Assembly (NCBI GenBank): GCA_003170875.1
Contig: PMYJ01000254.1
Coordinates: forward strand, 4,792 to 22,309
DNA from: Candidatus Dormiibacterota bacterium
GTDB lineage: Bacteria; Chloroflexota; Dormibacteria; Aeolococcales; Aeolococcaceae
Direction of reading: 5' to 3'
DNA: 17,518 nt
The notes beneath the pieces were generated by a model. That model searched no databases and was not told the DNA's origin. It saw nothing but the letters and a program-made list of their open reading frames with translations. Numbering within the stretch: position 1 is the stretch's first letter; every line of letters begins with the position of its first letter. This document shows positions 7,489 through 13,014 of this stretch, piece by piece. Made by a program: the position numbers and the translations under genes.

Positions 7489-7599
7489 ATGGCTCATCTG
7501 ATGCACAGCCTCGACCACGTCGCCTGGGCCGTCCTCACCGCCCTGCTCGTGATCACCGCGGTCGCCCTGCTCGGCTTCGTCTTCCTGGCGGCGATCTGA
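7489..7599 (+). CDS. Possible 36-aa single-span membrane protein
   Basis: From the ATG at 7489 (or in-frame ATG at 7501) the frame runs to TGA 7597-7599. It encodes a short polar start (MAHLMHSLDH) and one strongly hydrophobic helix (AWAVLTALLVITAVALLGF, about residues 13-31). It fills the gap between two minus-strand PPOx genes and stops 1 bp before the second ends. No good ribosome site is visible, but two DosR-box-like sites lie 59-94 bp upstream. Small membrane proteins are often missed by gene callers. The function is unknown and the call rests on hydrophobicity and context only. Confidence 0.4.
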   Translation: MAHLMHSLDHVAWAVLTALLVITAVALLGFVFLAAI

Positions 7600-7600
7600 A

Positions 7601-8014
7601 TCAGCGCTGACCGAGACGGCGGCCGGTAACCTCCTCGATGGTGATCCGGACCCAGCGCTCGGGCGCCCTGGTCACCCAGGAGTGGAGGGGGCCGCGCCGG
7701 AGAGCCTCGACCTCACCGGGATCGGTGACCACGCTCGCTGTCCCGCGGACGACGACGCTCCAGCCGGTGCGCTCCAGGGGATGGCTCTCGTCGACCTCGA
7801 ACACCACCTGGTGACCCTCCCCCACCGCGCCGAGCGCCGTGCCCTCGGATGTGCAGAAGACCACGGCGGCCTCGTCGGCCAGGTAGTTGACCGGGAGCAC
7901 CATCGGCCGACCGTCAAGGACGAAGCCGAGCCTGCCCACGAAAGAGTGGTACTGGAGCAGCTCGAGGCACTCCTTCCTGTTGAGGTCGTGGAGCGGTCTC
8001 TGGCTGGTGGTCAT
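7601..8014 (-). CDS. PPOx-fold flavin-binding protein (NimA-like) 2
   Basis: This 137-aa PPOx-family protein has the same split-barrel landmarks as its neighbour at 6875: GRLGFVLDGRPMVLPVNYL (27-45), AVVFCTSEGTALGAV, VVFEVDESHP, TGWSVVVRGTASVV and the terminal VRITIEEVTGRRLG. It probably binds FMN or F420 and acts as a small reductase or oxidase, or as a flavin/heme-binding protein; the substrate is unknown. The frame is open further upstream, but the ATG at 8014 follows GAGGAGGAG 4 nt away on the minus strand and gives the normal family length. A possible -10 TATGGT lies at 8054-8049 on the minus strand. It is a diverged paralogue of the first PPOx protein rather than a recent duplicate. Confidence 0.82.
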   Translation of the reverse strand: MTTSQRPLHDLNRKECLELLQYHSFVGRLGFVLDGRPMVLPVNYLADEAAVVFCTSEGTALGAVGEGHQVVFEVDESHPLERTGWSVVVRGTASVVTDPGEVEALRRGPLHSWVTRAPERWVRITIEEVTGRRLGQR

Positions 8015-8150
8015 CGGCTCCTCCTCGTCGTCGCCCTCATCTGCGAACACCATACCGAGAACGGGGTCGCTTCTGGACCGCGGCCGGCCCGAACCGCGCA
8101 CCCAGGGCTGTCGGGCGTGTCCGGACCGGCGACGTTCGGGCCGGCCGCCC

Positions 8151-8164
8151 CCGGCCGATGGCCC
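8151..8164 (+). promoter_or_regulatory. DosR-box-like site F (CCGGC-CGAT-GGCCC)
   Basis: Only the GGCCC half is well matched. It sits where the -35 of the kinase promoter should be (-10 TAGACT at 8186-8191) and no consensus -35 is present, as expected of an activator-dependent promoter. It would imply autoregulation of the sensor. Confidence 0.25.
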
Positions 8165-8185
8165 CTGCCCCGACCTATCTCACCC

Positions 8186-8191
8186 TAGACT
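8186..8191 (+). promoter_or_regulatory. Putative -10 box (TAGACT) of the histidine kinase gene, leaderless
   Basis: TAGACT ends 7 nt before the ATG at 8199 and there is no Shine-Dalgarno sequence. This is the same geometry as at 583 and 10375. Confidence 0.5.
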
Positions 8192-8198
8192 TCCTCTG

Positions 8199-9329
8199 AT
8201 GACCGAGGTGACCCGGACTTCCCGACTCCTCGATGCCGTCGTCGCGCTCTCCGCCGATCTCAGTCTCCCCAACGTCCTGAAGCGGATCGTGGAGGCGGCG
8301 GCGGCGGTCAGCGGAGCGCAGTACGCTGCCCTGGGCGTGCTCGGGGCCGGCCAGTCCGATCTGGAACACGGCCTGGTCGAGTTCGTCACCACCGGAATCG
8401 ACGCCAAGGGCATCCGGGCCATCGGCCGTGTCCCCCAGGGCATCGGGGTCCTTGGGCTGCTGATCACCGACCCCAGGCCGCGGCGAATCGCCGACATCGC
8501 TGCCCACCCCGCCTCCACCGGCTTCCCCCTGCACCACCCGACGATGAAGTCTTTCCTCGGCGTCCCGATCATGGTGCGCGACGAGGTCTTCGGCAACCTC
8601 TACCTGACCGAGAAGCAGGGTGCGGCGGAATTCTCCCAGTCCGACGAGGAGCTGGTGGTGGCACTCGCGGGCGCTGCCGGGGTCGCCATCGAGAATGCGC
8701 GGCTCCACCAGCGACTGGAGCAACTGGCAGTCCTCGGCGAACGTGAGCGGATCGCACGCGACCTCCACGACACCGTCATCCAGAGGCTCTTCGCCACCGG
8801 GATGGGGCTCCAGAGCCTGGTCGGCCGGATGGCGGGCAGCGACCTGAGCGAGCGGCTGCAGCAGGCCGTCGACGAGCTGGACGAGACCATCCGCGAGATC
8901 CGCATCACCATCTTCGACCTCGAGGCCCGCGATGCCGAGAAGGAGGGCCTGAGAGCCCGGGTGCTGGCCCTGGCCAGCGAGGCGACGGCAGCCCTGGGCT
9001 TTGAGCCGAGGGTGCACATGGACGGGCCGCTCGACGCCGCCACCGACGCCACCATCCAGGAGGAGATCCTCAAGACCCTGCGGGAGGCCCTCTCAAACGT
9101 CGCCCGGCACGCGAACGCCAGCGGGGTCGAGGTGCTCCTCCGCGCCGGCTCGGGAACAATCACCCTCCGCGTCGCGGACAACGGGGTGGGCCTCTCGAAG
9201 GACGCTCAACGCGGTCACGGCCTCGACAACATGCAGGCCCGCGCGGAGGCGCTGGGAGGCGTCTGCGAGTTCAGTGCCCGCCGCGGCGGTGGAACGGTCG
9301 TCACCTGGCGGGTTCCGGCCTCGCCCTGA
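8199..9329 (+). CDS. DosT/DevS-like single-GAF sensor histidine kinase
   Basis: This 376-aa kinase has one GAF domain (about 8-167), a HisKA_3 dimerisation domain with phospho-acceptor H190 in RDLHDTVIQRLF, and a C-terminal HATPase_c domain (EALSNVARHA, DNGVGL, GHGLDNMQARAEALGG). The GAF domain aligns closely with the heme-binding GAF-A of mycobacterial DevS (DosS) and DosT. ADIAAHPASTGFPLHHPTMKSF places H113 on the proximal heme ligand (DevS H149), and VFGNLYLTEK places Y135 on distal Tyr171. The residue matching DevS E87 is G46, as in DosT. The second GAF of DevS/DosT is absent. Expected role: sense O2, NO or CO (or redox) and phosphorylate a NarL-type regulator, which is not encoded nearby. 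No membrane segment, so cytosolic. The ATG at 8199 lies 7 nt after a TAGACT box. Confidence 0.92.
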   Translation: MTEVTRTSRLLDAVVALSADLSLPNVLKRIVEAAAAVSGAQYAALGVLGAGQSDLEHGLVEFVTTGIDAKGIRAIGRVPQGIGVLGLLITDPRPRRIADIAAHPASTGFPLHHPTMKSFLGVPIMVRDEVFGNLYLTEKQGAAEFSQSDEELVVALAGAAGVAIENARLHQRLEQLAVLGERERIARDLHDTVIQRLFATGMGLQSLVGRMAGSDLSERLQQAVDELDETIREIRITIFDLEARDAEKEGLRARVLALASEATAALGFEPRVHMDGPLDAATDATIQEEILKTLREALSNVARHANASGVEVLLRAGSGTITLRVADNGVGLSKDAQRGHGLDNMQARAEALGGVCEFSARRGGGTVVTWRVPASP

Positions 9330-9370
9330 GAGGCGGGCAGGACGTCAGGGCGCGAGATCGGGAGGTGCCA

Positions 9371-9408
9371 GGTGGAGGGGCCGCGGCGCTCCGGCGGCCC
9401 TTGCCACC
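9371..9408. terminator. Long imperfect hairpin after the kinase gene
   Basis: The arms GGTGGAGGGGCCGC (9371-9384) and GCGGCCCTTGCCACC (9394-9408) pair over about 14 bp with one bulged G and one G-T pair around a 9-nt loop. The core 7-bp stem GGGCCGC/GCGGCCC is perfect. There is no U-tract, so termination would need help from Rho. A structured 3' end is an alternative. Confidence 0.4.
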
Positions 9409-9544
9409 GCCGCTTCCTCAGCTGATGACGTGAAGTGGGCCGGGCCCCTCGCTTGACCTGACCCAACCATCATGCCCGCATCCCGGCGATCGGCACCGGA
9501 GGACAAAGTCACTCATCGGCCTAGCGGCAGACCCTCTGACAGTA

Positions 9545-9558
9545 GGGCCGCCGGTCAT
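9545..9558 (-). promoter_or_regulatory. DosR-box-like site E (ATGAC-CGGC-GGCCC on the minus strand)
   Basis: Read on the minus strand it continues GGCCCTAC exactly as site C does, and the left half keeps GAC. It lies about 90 bp upstream of the ATG of the LigA-like membrane protein. Confidence 0.35.
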
Positions 9559-9648
9559 CTTGGCTAATGACGGCTGGCCCTGGTTGGGCTCGGGGGTTAC
9601 TCCCAACATGGAGGCATAACGGCCTGACACCACTAGGGAGACCAATCC

Positions 9649-10272
9649 ATGACCAATGCACTTCGCTGGCGGGTCCTCGTACTTCAGGCGGGACTCGTCC
9701 TCATCCTCGGCTTCGTCGCCGGTTTTGCCTTCTGGGCGGCCGGTTTCACCCACAGCTCCGTGACCACGCAGCTCGCGGCCCAGAACATCACGTTCCCGGC
9801 CTACAACAGCGCGTCCATCCTGGCCCTGCCGAAGGCCGACGCCACCGCCATGAACCAGTACGCCGGCCAGGTGATGACCACCGGCGACCAGGCGCAGGTC
9901 TGGGCCAACGACTACATCAAGGTCCACCTCAGCGCTATGCCCACCTACGACGCGGCGAGCGGCCTGGCTCGGGCAAACCCGACCAGCACCGTCGACGCCC
10001 AGACTGAGGCCACCGTCTTCCAGGGCACGACCCTCCGCGGGATGCTGCTCAACGCCTACGGATGGTGGACGGTCGGTACCTACGCCCTCTTCGCCGCCAT
10101 CGGGCTGACCATCGCCGCGGGCGTGGTCCTGCTCACCTTCATCTTCGAGCTCTGGCGCTGGCGCGTTGAGGCTCGCGAGACCCGGCCCGCGCTCGTGCCT
10201 GCTCCCGCCTTCAGTGCGGCGGGGTCGGTGCCGGCGGTCGGTATCGCCCAGATGACCAAGCACGACAGCTAA
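9649..10272 (+). CDS. Two-span membrane protein of the family often mislabelled 'LigA'
   Basis: This 207-aa protein has membrane helices at about 9-33 and 141-166. They enclose an extracytoplasmic domain of about 105 residues with the conserved phrases QNITFPAYNS, YAGQVMTTGDQAQVWANDYIKVHL and VFQGTTLRGMLLNAYGWWTVG. These phrases mark a family seen in Actinobacteria and relatives that automated pipelines label 'aromatic ring-opening dioxygenase LigA'. Nothing here resembles a real LigA metal site, so no dioxygenase activity is claimed. The ATG at 9649 is preceded by GGGAG (9636-9640) at 8 nt. The gene ends just before a strong terminator and is probably monocistronic. A DosR-box-like site lies upstream. 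The true function is unknown. Confidence 0.8.
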   Translation: MTNALRWRVLVLQAGLVLILGFVAGFAFWAAGFTHSSVTTQLAAQNITFPAYNSASILALPKADATAMNQYAGQVMTTGDQAQVWANDYIKVHLSAMPTYDAASGLARANPTSTVDAQTEATVFQGTTLRGMLLNAYGWWTVGTYALFAAIGLTIAAGVVLLTFIFELWRWRVEARETRPALVPAPAFSAAGSVPAVGIAQMTKHDS

Positions 10273-10290
10273 CTGAGCCCCCACACACCT

Positions 10291-10327
10291 ACGGCCCGCC
10301 GGTTTCGACCGGCGGGCCGTTCTCTTG
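10291..10327 (+). terminator. Strong intrinsic terminator
   Basis: A 13-bp perfect stem, ACGGCCCGCCGGT (10291-10303) with ACCGGCGGGCCGT (10308-10320), is closed by a stable TTCG tetraloop and followed by TCTCTTG. It lies 19 bp after the stop of the LigA-like gene and is the clearest Rho-independent terminator in the window. Confidence 0.92.
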
Positions 10328-10374
10328 TCCGGGGCGGGACGGCGATCGGTGACAGTGCGTCAGGTGAGATCAGG

Positions 10375-10380
10375 TAGCGT
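10375..10380 (+). promoter_or_regulatory. Putative -10 box (TAGCGT) of a leaderless gene
   Basis: TAGCGT ends exactly 7 nt before the ATG at 10388. A GTGACA at 10349-10354 could be a -35, although the 20-nt spacer is long. No Shine-Dalgarno sequence is present. Confidence 0.45.
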
Positions 10381-10387
10381 TACCCGG

Positions 10388-10672
10388 ATGCCCAAGGCCG
10401 CCCACGACGACCCCGCCTCGCACCCGCCCCAGCCCGCCGGTGGCCTGATCACCATCCGGTGGTGGCGACTCCCCGAGCCGTTCGAGAGTGAATTCGACTG
10501 GGAGTACAGGCCCATCCCGCCGATCCCCGACGAGCTCGGGAAGCGCCTGCTCGGCGAGGTCGCCGATCGCCTCTCCCCGGCAGAGCACGCGAAGCCCGGT
10601 CACGCCAAGGAAGCGGACAGCGCAGCGGAAGCGAACGCGCTACAGGCGAAGCCGGCCAGAGAGGGCGACTGA
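10388..10672 (+). CDS. Hypothetical 94-aa protein
   Basis: I do not recognise this protein. It is soluble and Pro/Glu-rich in its first half (ITIRWWRLPEPFESEFDWEYRPIPPIPDELG, with a cluster of Trp residues). A low-complexity Ala/Lys/Glu tail of about 35 residues follows and is likely disordered. The ATG at 10388 is preferred because of the TAGCGT box 7 nt upstream; the frame extends a little further 5' into the preceding terminator's flank. It is isolated between a terminator and a repeat-bearing intergenic region, so no operon context helps. Confidence 0.55.
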   Translation: MPKAAHDDPASHPPQPAGGLITIRWWRLPEPFESEFDWEYRPIPPIPDELGKRLLGEVADRLSPAEHAKPGHAKEADSAAEANALQAKPAREGD

Positions 10673-10711
10673 CCCCGGGCTGGTCACGGCAGCGTGGAGT
10701 GGCGGCCGGGT

Positions 10712-10835
10712 CGCTCAGAGCAAGGAGGCGAGGAGCAAGGCGAGGGAGTGCACCTCACGCTCAACGTTGAGCGGCGTCCAGGCCGCTCAGATCAAGGATC
10801 AAGCAGCGCAGGAAGGGAGTGCACTTGAAGTGCAC
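10712..10835. repeat. Two diverged intergenic repeat units, each ending in a palindrome
   Basis: Unit 1 (from 10712) begins CGCTCAGAGCAAGGA and reaches AGGGAGTGCAC at 10743-10753. Unit 2 (from 10784, 72 bp later) begins CGCTCAGATCAAGGA and reaches AGGGAGTGCAC at 10814-10824. Each is followed by an inverted repeat: perfect CGCTCAACGTTGAGCG (10758-10773) after unit 1, and GTGCACTT-G-AAGTGCAC (10819-10835) in unit 2. The composition is purine-rich and non-coding. It may be a REP/BIME-like element or a structured RNA lying between two convergent genes. Confidence 0.5.
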
Positions 10836-10888
10836 GACCGACTGAGCAGCGGAGCAGACGCCGAGCTGGGCGGAAATGGACGCCGCGA

Positions 10889-11317
10889 TCAGGCGGCGGG
10901 GTTGAAGTGGCGCCACTCCCCCGCCCCCGGCTCGTCGTCGTCCATCTCGACGTCCTCGGGGAGCTCAGTGCGCCAGGGGAGCATGAGATCAAAGACGATC
11001 TCCTGGATCGTCCAGAGCATGTCCATGATCTCGGTGATCTTGACGTGACGGCGGGCCAGGGTCTCGTCGACCTGACGGCATGCGGTCTCATCGCCGGTGA
11101 GGCGAACCGCCTTGCGCGCGAACGTGAAGACCCGCTGGGCGCGCACGGCGACATCCGGCGGGACCTCCTTCATCCCCTGGAGGTGCGTCTCCTCGCAGAG
11201 CTCGATGGCCGAGTCCACCCGCTCCACGAGCCGGCGAAGCCGCGTCCGCTCCACCACCTCGAGGTGGTGGCGTCGCCGGGCGCGGTGGACCTCCTGGGTA
11301 GCGTTCTCAATGAGCAA
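10889..11317 (-). CDS. Hypothetical 142-aa mostly helical protein
   Basis: I do not recognise the family. The product is highly charged and predicted helical (for example RLRRLVERVDSAIELCEETHLQG and RHVKITEIMDMLWTIQEIVFDLMLPW), with an acidic tail (EDVEMDDDEPGAGEW), and has no signal peptide. The frame is open to an ATG at 11368, but that codon directly abuts the -10 box (TAGCCT) and lies upstream of the expected transcription start. The TTG at 11317 has AGGGAG 7 nt upstream and is chosen. It is transcribed divergently from the LysR gene through back-to-back promoters, so it is the natural candidate target of that regulator. Confidence 0.65.
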   Translation of the reverse strand: MLIENATQEVHRARRRHHLEVVERTRLRRLVERVDSAIELCEETHLQGMKEVPPDVAVRAQRVFTFARKAVRLTGDETACRQVDETLARRHVKITEIMDMLWTIQEIVFDLMLPWRTELPEDVEMDDDEPGAGEWRHFNPAA

Positions 11318-11368
11318 TGCGTCTCTCCCTGTGACCCGCGACACCCGCCGCACCGCGGTTCCGCCCAT

Positions 11369-11397
11369 AGGCTATCCCGATCGGTCGTTGACATCAA
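11369..11397 (-). promoter_or_regulatory. Promoter of the helical hypothetical gene
   Basis: On the minus strand, -35 TTGATG (11397-11392), a 17-nt spacer and -10 TAGCCT (11374-11369). Transcription would start near 11361, leaving a leader of about 45 nt that contains the AGGGAG ribosome site. Confidence 0.6.
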
Positions 11398-11418
11398 CAG
11401 CCACGCTGGTGTCAGATT
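11387..11418 (+). promoter_or_regulatory. LysR gene promoter sharing its -35 with the divergent promoter
   Basis: A perfect -35 TTGACA (11388-11393) lies inside the inverted repeat GTTGA-CA-TCAAC (11387-11398), which also carries the minus-strand -35. The plus -10 is poor (TCAGAT or CAGATT near 11412-11418). One bound protein could affect both directions. Confidence 0.5.
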
Positions 11419-11423
11419 GATGC

Positions 11424-12338
11424 ATGGATCGCATTAATGCCGATCTCTTGCGAACTTTCATCGAAGTGGCGCGCCTGGAGCATCTGGGACGAGCGGCGGA
11501 AGCGCTCCAAAACGACCAGTCCACGGTGAGCCGCAAGATCGCCCGTCTGGAGCACGAGGTGGGAGTGCCCCTCTTCGAGCGGATCGGCCGGTCGATCCGG
11601 TTGACCAAGGCCGGACGGCGCTTCGTCGGCCGGGCTGAACGCATCCTCAGCGAGATGCGCGACGCCGTCGCGGAGGCCGCCGGCACCGTCTCGGCCGAGA
11701 CCGGGGAGGTCCACCTCGGATTCCTCCACACCGTCGGCGCCCGCTGGCTGCCCGATCGACTGGCCCGTTTCCTCGACCAGTACCCCGGGGTGCGCTTCAT
11801 CCTCGAGGAGGGGACCACCGGCGAGGTCGTCGCCGGAGTGCTGGACGGGAGATTCGACCTGGGCATCCTGGGACCCCCGCCCGCCAACACCCCGGAGCTG
11901 GAGCTGGTCCCGCTCTTCCGCGAGCGCATCGCGGTCGTGGTCCCCCTCGAGCACCACCTGGTGGGCCGATCGTCGGTGACCCTCCGGGACATTGCCTCCG
12001 AACCGCTGATCCTCCCCCGGTCGCGCACCGGCCTGCGGCGGGTCATCGACGACGCCTTTGCCCGGCAGGGGCTGAGCGAGCACGTCGCCTACGAGGGGGA
12101 CGACTTCGCGATCGTGCAGGGGCTGGCCGAGGCCGGGCTGGGGATCACCCTCCTGCCGATGCCCCTGCCCACCCCCTCCAGCCGGGTGGTGGTGATCCCG
12201 CTGCGCGACCCCCCCATCGCCCGCACGATGGCCATCGCATGGGACCGGCGCCGCACCCTGCCACCGGCAGCCCAGCTCTTCTGCCGCCGGATCGTCGAGG
12301 GGGTCACAGAACCCGCCAGCCGCACCGCCAGCGGGTAG
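11424..12338 (+). CDS. LysR-family transcriptional regulator
   Basis: This 304-aa protein has the standard LTTR layout. An N-terminal winged HTH (1-62; LLRTFIEVARLEHLGRAAEALQNDQSTVSRKIARLEHEVGVPLFERIGRSIRLTKAG) leads into a linker helix, then a periplasmic-binding-protein-like effector domain from about residue 90 (VHLGFLHTVGARWLPDRLARF, FDLGILGPP, GEGLAEAGLGITLLP-type region). The LGFLHTVG start of the effector domain resembles LTTRs of the GltC/YwbI-like group, but the effector is unknown. The ATG at 11424 has no convincing ribosome site; the leader from the TTGACA promoter would be very short. It is divergent from the helical hypothetical gene. Confidence 0.9.
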   Translation: MDRINADLLRTFIEVARLEHLGRAAEALQNDQSTVSRKIARLEHEVGVPLFERIGRSIRLTKAGRRFVGRAERILSEMRDAVAEAAGTVSAETGEVHLGFLHTVGARWLPDRLARFLDQYPGVRFILEEGTTGEVVAGVLDGRFDLGILGPPPANTPELELVPLFRERIAVVVPLEHHLVGRSSVTLRDIASEPLILPRSRTGLRRVIDDAFARQGLSEHVAYEGDDFAIVQGLAEAGLGITLLPMPLPTPSSRVVVIPLRDPPIARTMAIAWDRRRTLPPAAQLFCRRIVEGVTEPASRTASG

Positions 12339-12447
12339 GCGCCGGTCCGGCTTGGCTCGTCGACCAGGTGGGAGGACCATTCACACGTGCGCCGCTCCTG
12401 GTGGAGCCCTCGCGTTATCCCGGACGAGGCCCGTCCGTACTAGAGGC

Positions 12448-13014
12448 ATGACGTGCCCTCCGCCCTCGATCACGGCGATGGCAATGAGTGAGCGAGTCTC
12501 CCCCAGCGACACGGCGGTGGCCCTCTCCCCCCAGGACCTCTGCGATCGCTATGCCGAGCTGGTCTTCCGATTCGCCACCATGGTCGCGGGGAGCTCCCTG
12601 GAGGCTGAGGACCTGGCCCAGACCGCCCTCGAGAAGGCGCTGGTAGCCCTTCCCCGCTACGACCCGCGGCAGGGCGAGCCGGCGCCCTGGCTGTGGCGGA
12701 TCGTGGTCAACACCGCGCGCGACGCCGGCCGAGCGGCGCGGCGGCGCGAGCTGCTCGTGCGGCGGCTGGTCGCGATCGACCGTCCCCGGGCCACCCCCGA
12801 CGACATCCCGGCCGGGATCTCCGACGAGCGCCTGCTCGCCGGGATTCGTGGTCTAACCCGCCTCCAGCGCTCGGTGATCGCGCTCCGCTACGGCGCCGAC
12901 CTCGACTTCACGGAGGTGGCCCGGGCACTGGGGACCTCACGAGGGGCTGCGGTCATGGCCTGCCACCGCGCCCTCGCCACCCTCCGCAGCGCCCTCCAGG
13001 AGGCAGGACAGTGA
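12448..13014 (+). CDS. ECF-type RNA polymerase sigma factor
   Basis: This protein of about 188 aa has sigma region 2 at about 34-100 (YAELVFRFATMVAGSSLEAEDLAQTALEKALVALPRYD, then PAPWLWRIVVNTARDAGR) and region 4 at about 127-182 (LTRLQRSVIALRYGADLDFTEVARALGTSRGAAVMACHRALATLR). There is no region 3, as in ECF sigmas. The ATG at 12448 is preferred because TACTAG lies a few bases upstream, but the in-frame ATGs at 12478 and 12484 would also give a full domain set. Its TGA overlaps the GTG of the membrane-anchored partner, suggesting a sigma/anti-sigma pair. Spacing in the SigE/SigK style cannot be assigned further. Confidence 0.88.
   Translation: MTCPPPSITAMAMSERVSPSDTAVALSPQDLCDRYAELVFRFATMVAGSSLEAEDLAQTALEKALVALPRYDPRQGEPAPWLWRIVVNTARDAGRAARRRELLVRRLVAIDRPRATPDDIPAGISDERLLAGIRGLTRLQRSVIALRYGADLDFTEVARALGTSRGAAVMACHRALATLRSALQEAGQ

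Larger units (their letters stand above)
9330..9648. other. 319-bp intergenic region between the kinase and the LigA-like gene
   Basis: No credible gene is seen here; the short ATG frames hit stops within about 30 codons or lack coding character. The stretch holds a long imperfect hairpin near its start (9371-9408) and a DosR-box-like site (9545-9558). No clear -10 for the next gene was found; TAATGA at 9565-9570 is one candidate. Confidence 0.6.

Noticed and set aside
8015..8150. DosR-like box for the second PPOx gene (GGACC-GCGGCC-GGCCC and similar)
   Set aside because: Half-sites are present near 8075-8092, but the spacing is not 4 nt as in the other sites.
9649..10272. Aromatic ring-opening dioxygenase (LigA) function
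   Set aside because: The sequence is a two-span membrane protein with no LigA-type metal or substrate site; the name is a propagated label.
11318..11368. ATG 11368 as the start of the helical hypothetical protein
   Set aside because: It directly abuts the -10 box and lies upstream of the expected transcript start, whereas TTG 11317 has AGGGAG at 7 nt.
12339..12447. Gene or operator in the gap between the LysR gene and the sigma factor gene
   Set aside because: Nothing beyond a possible TACTAG -10-like element next to the sigma start was found.
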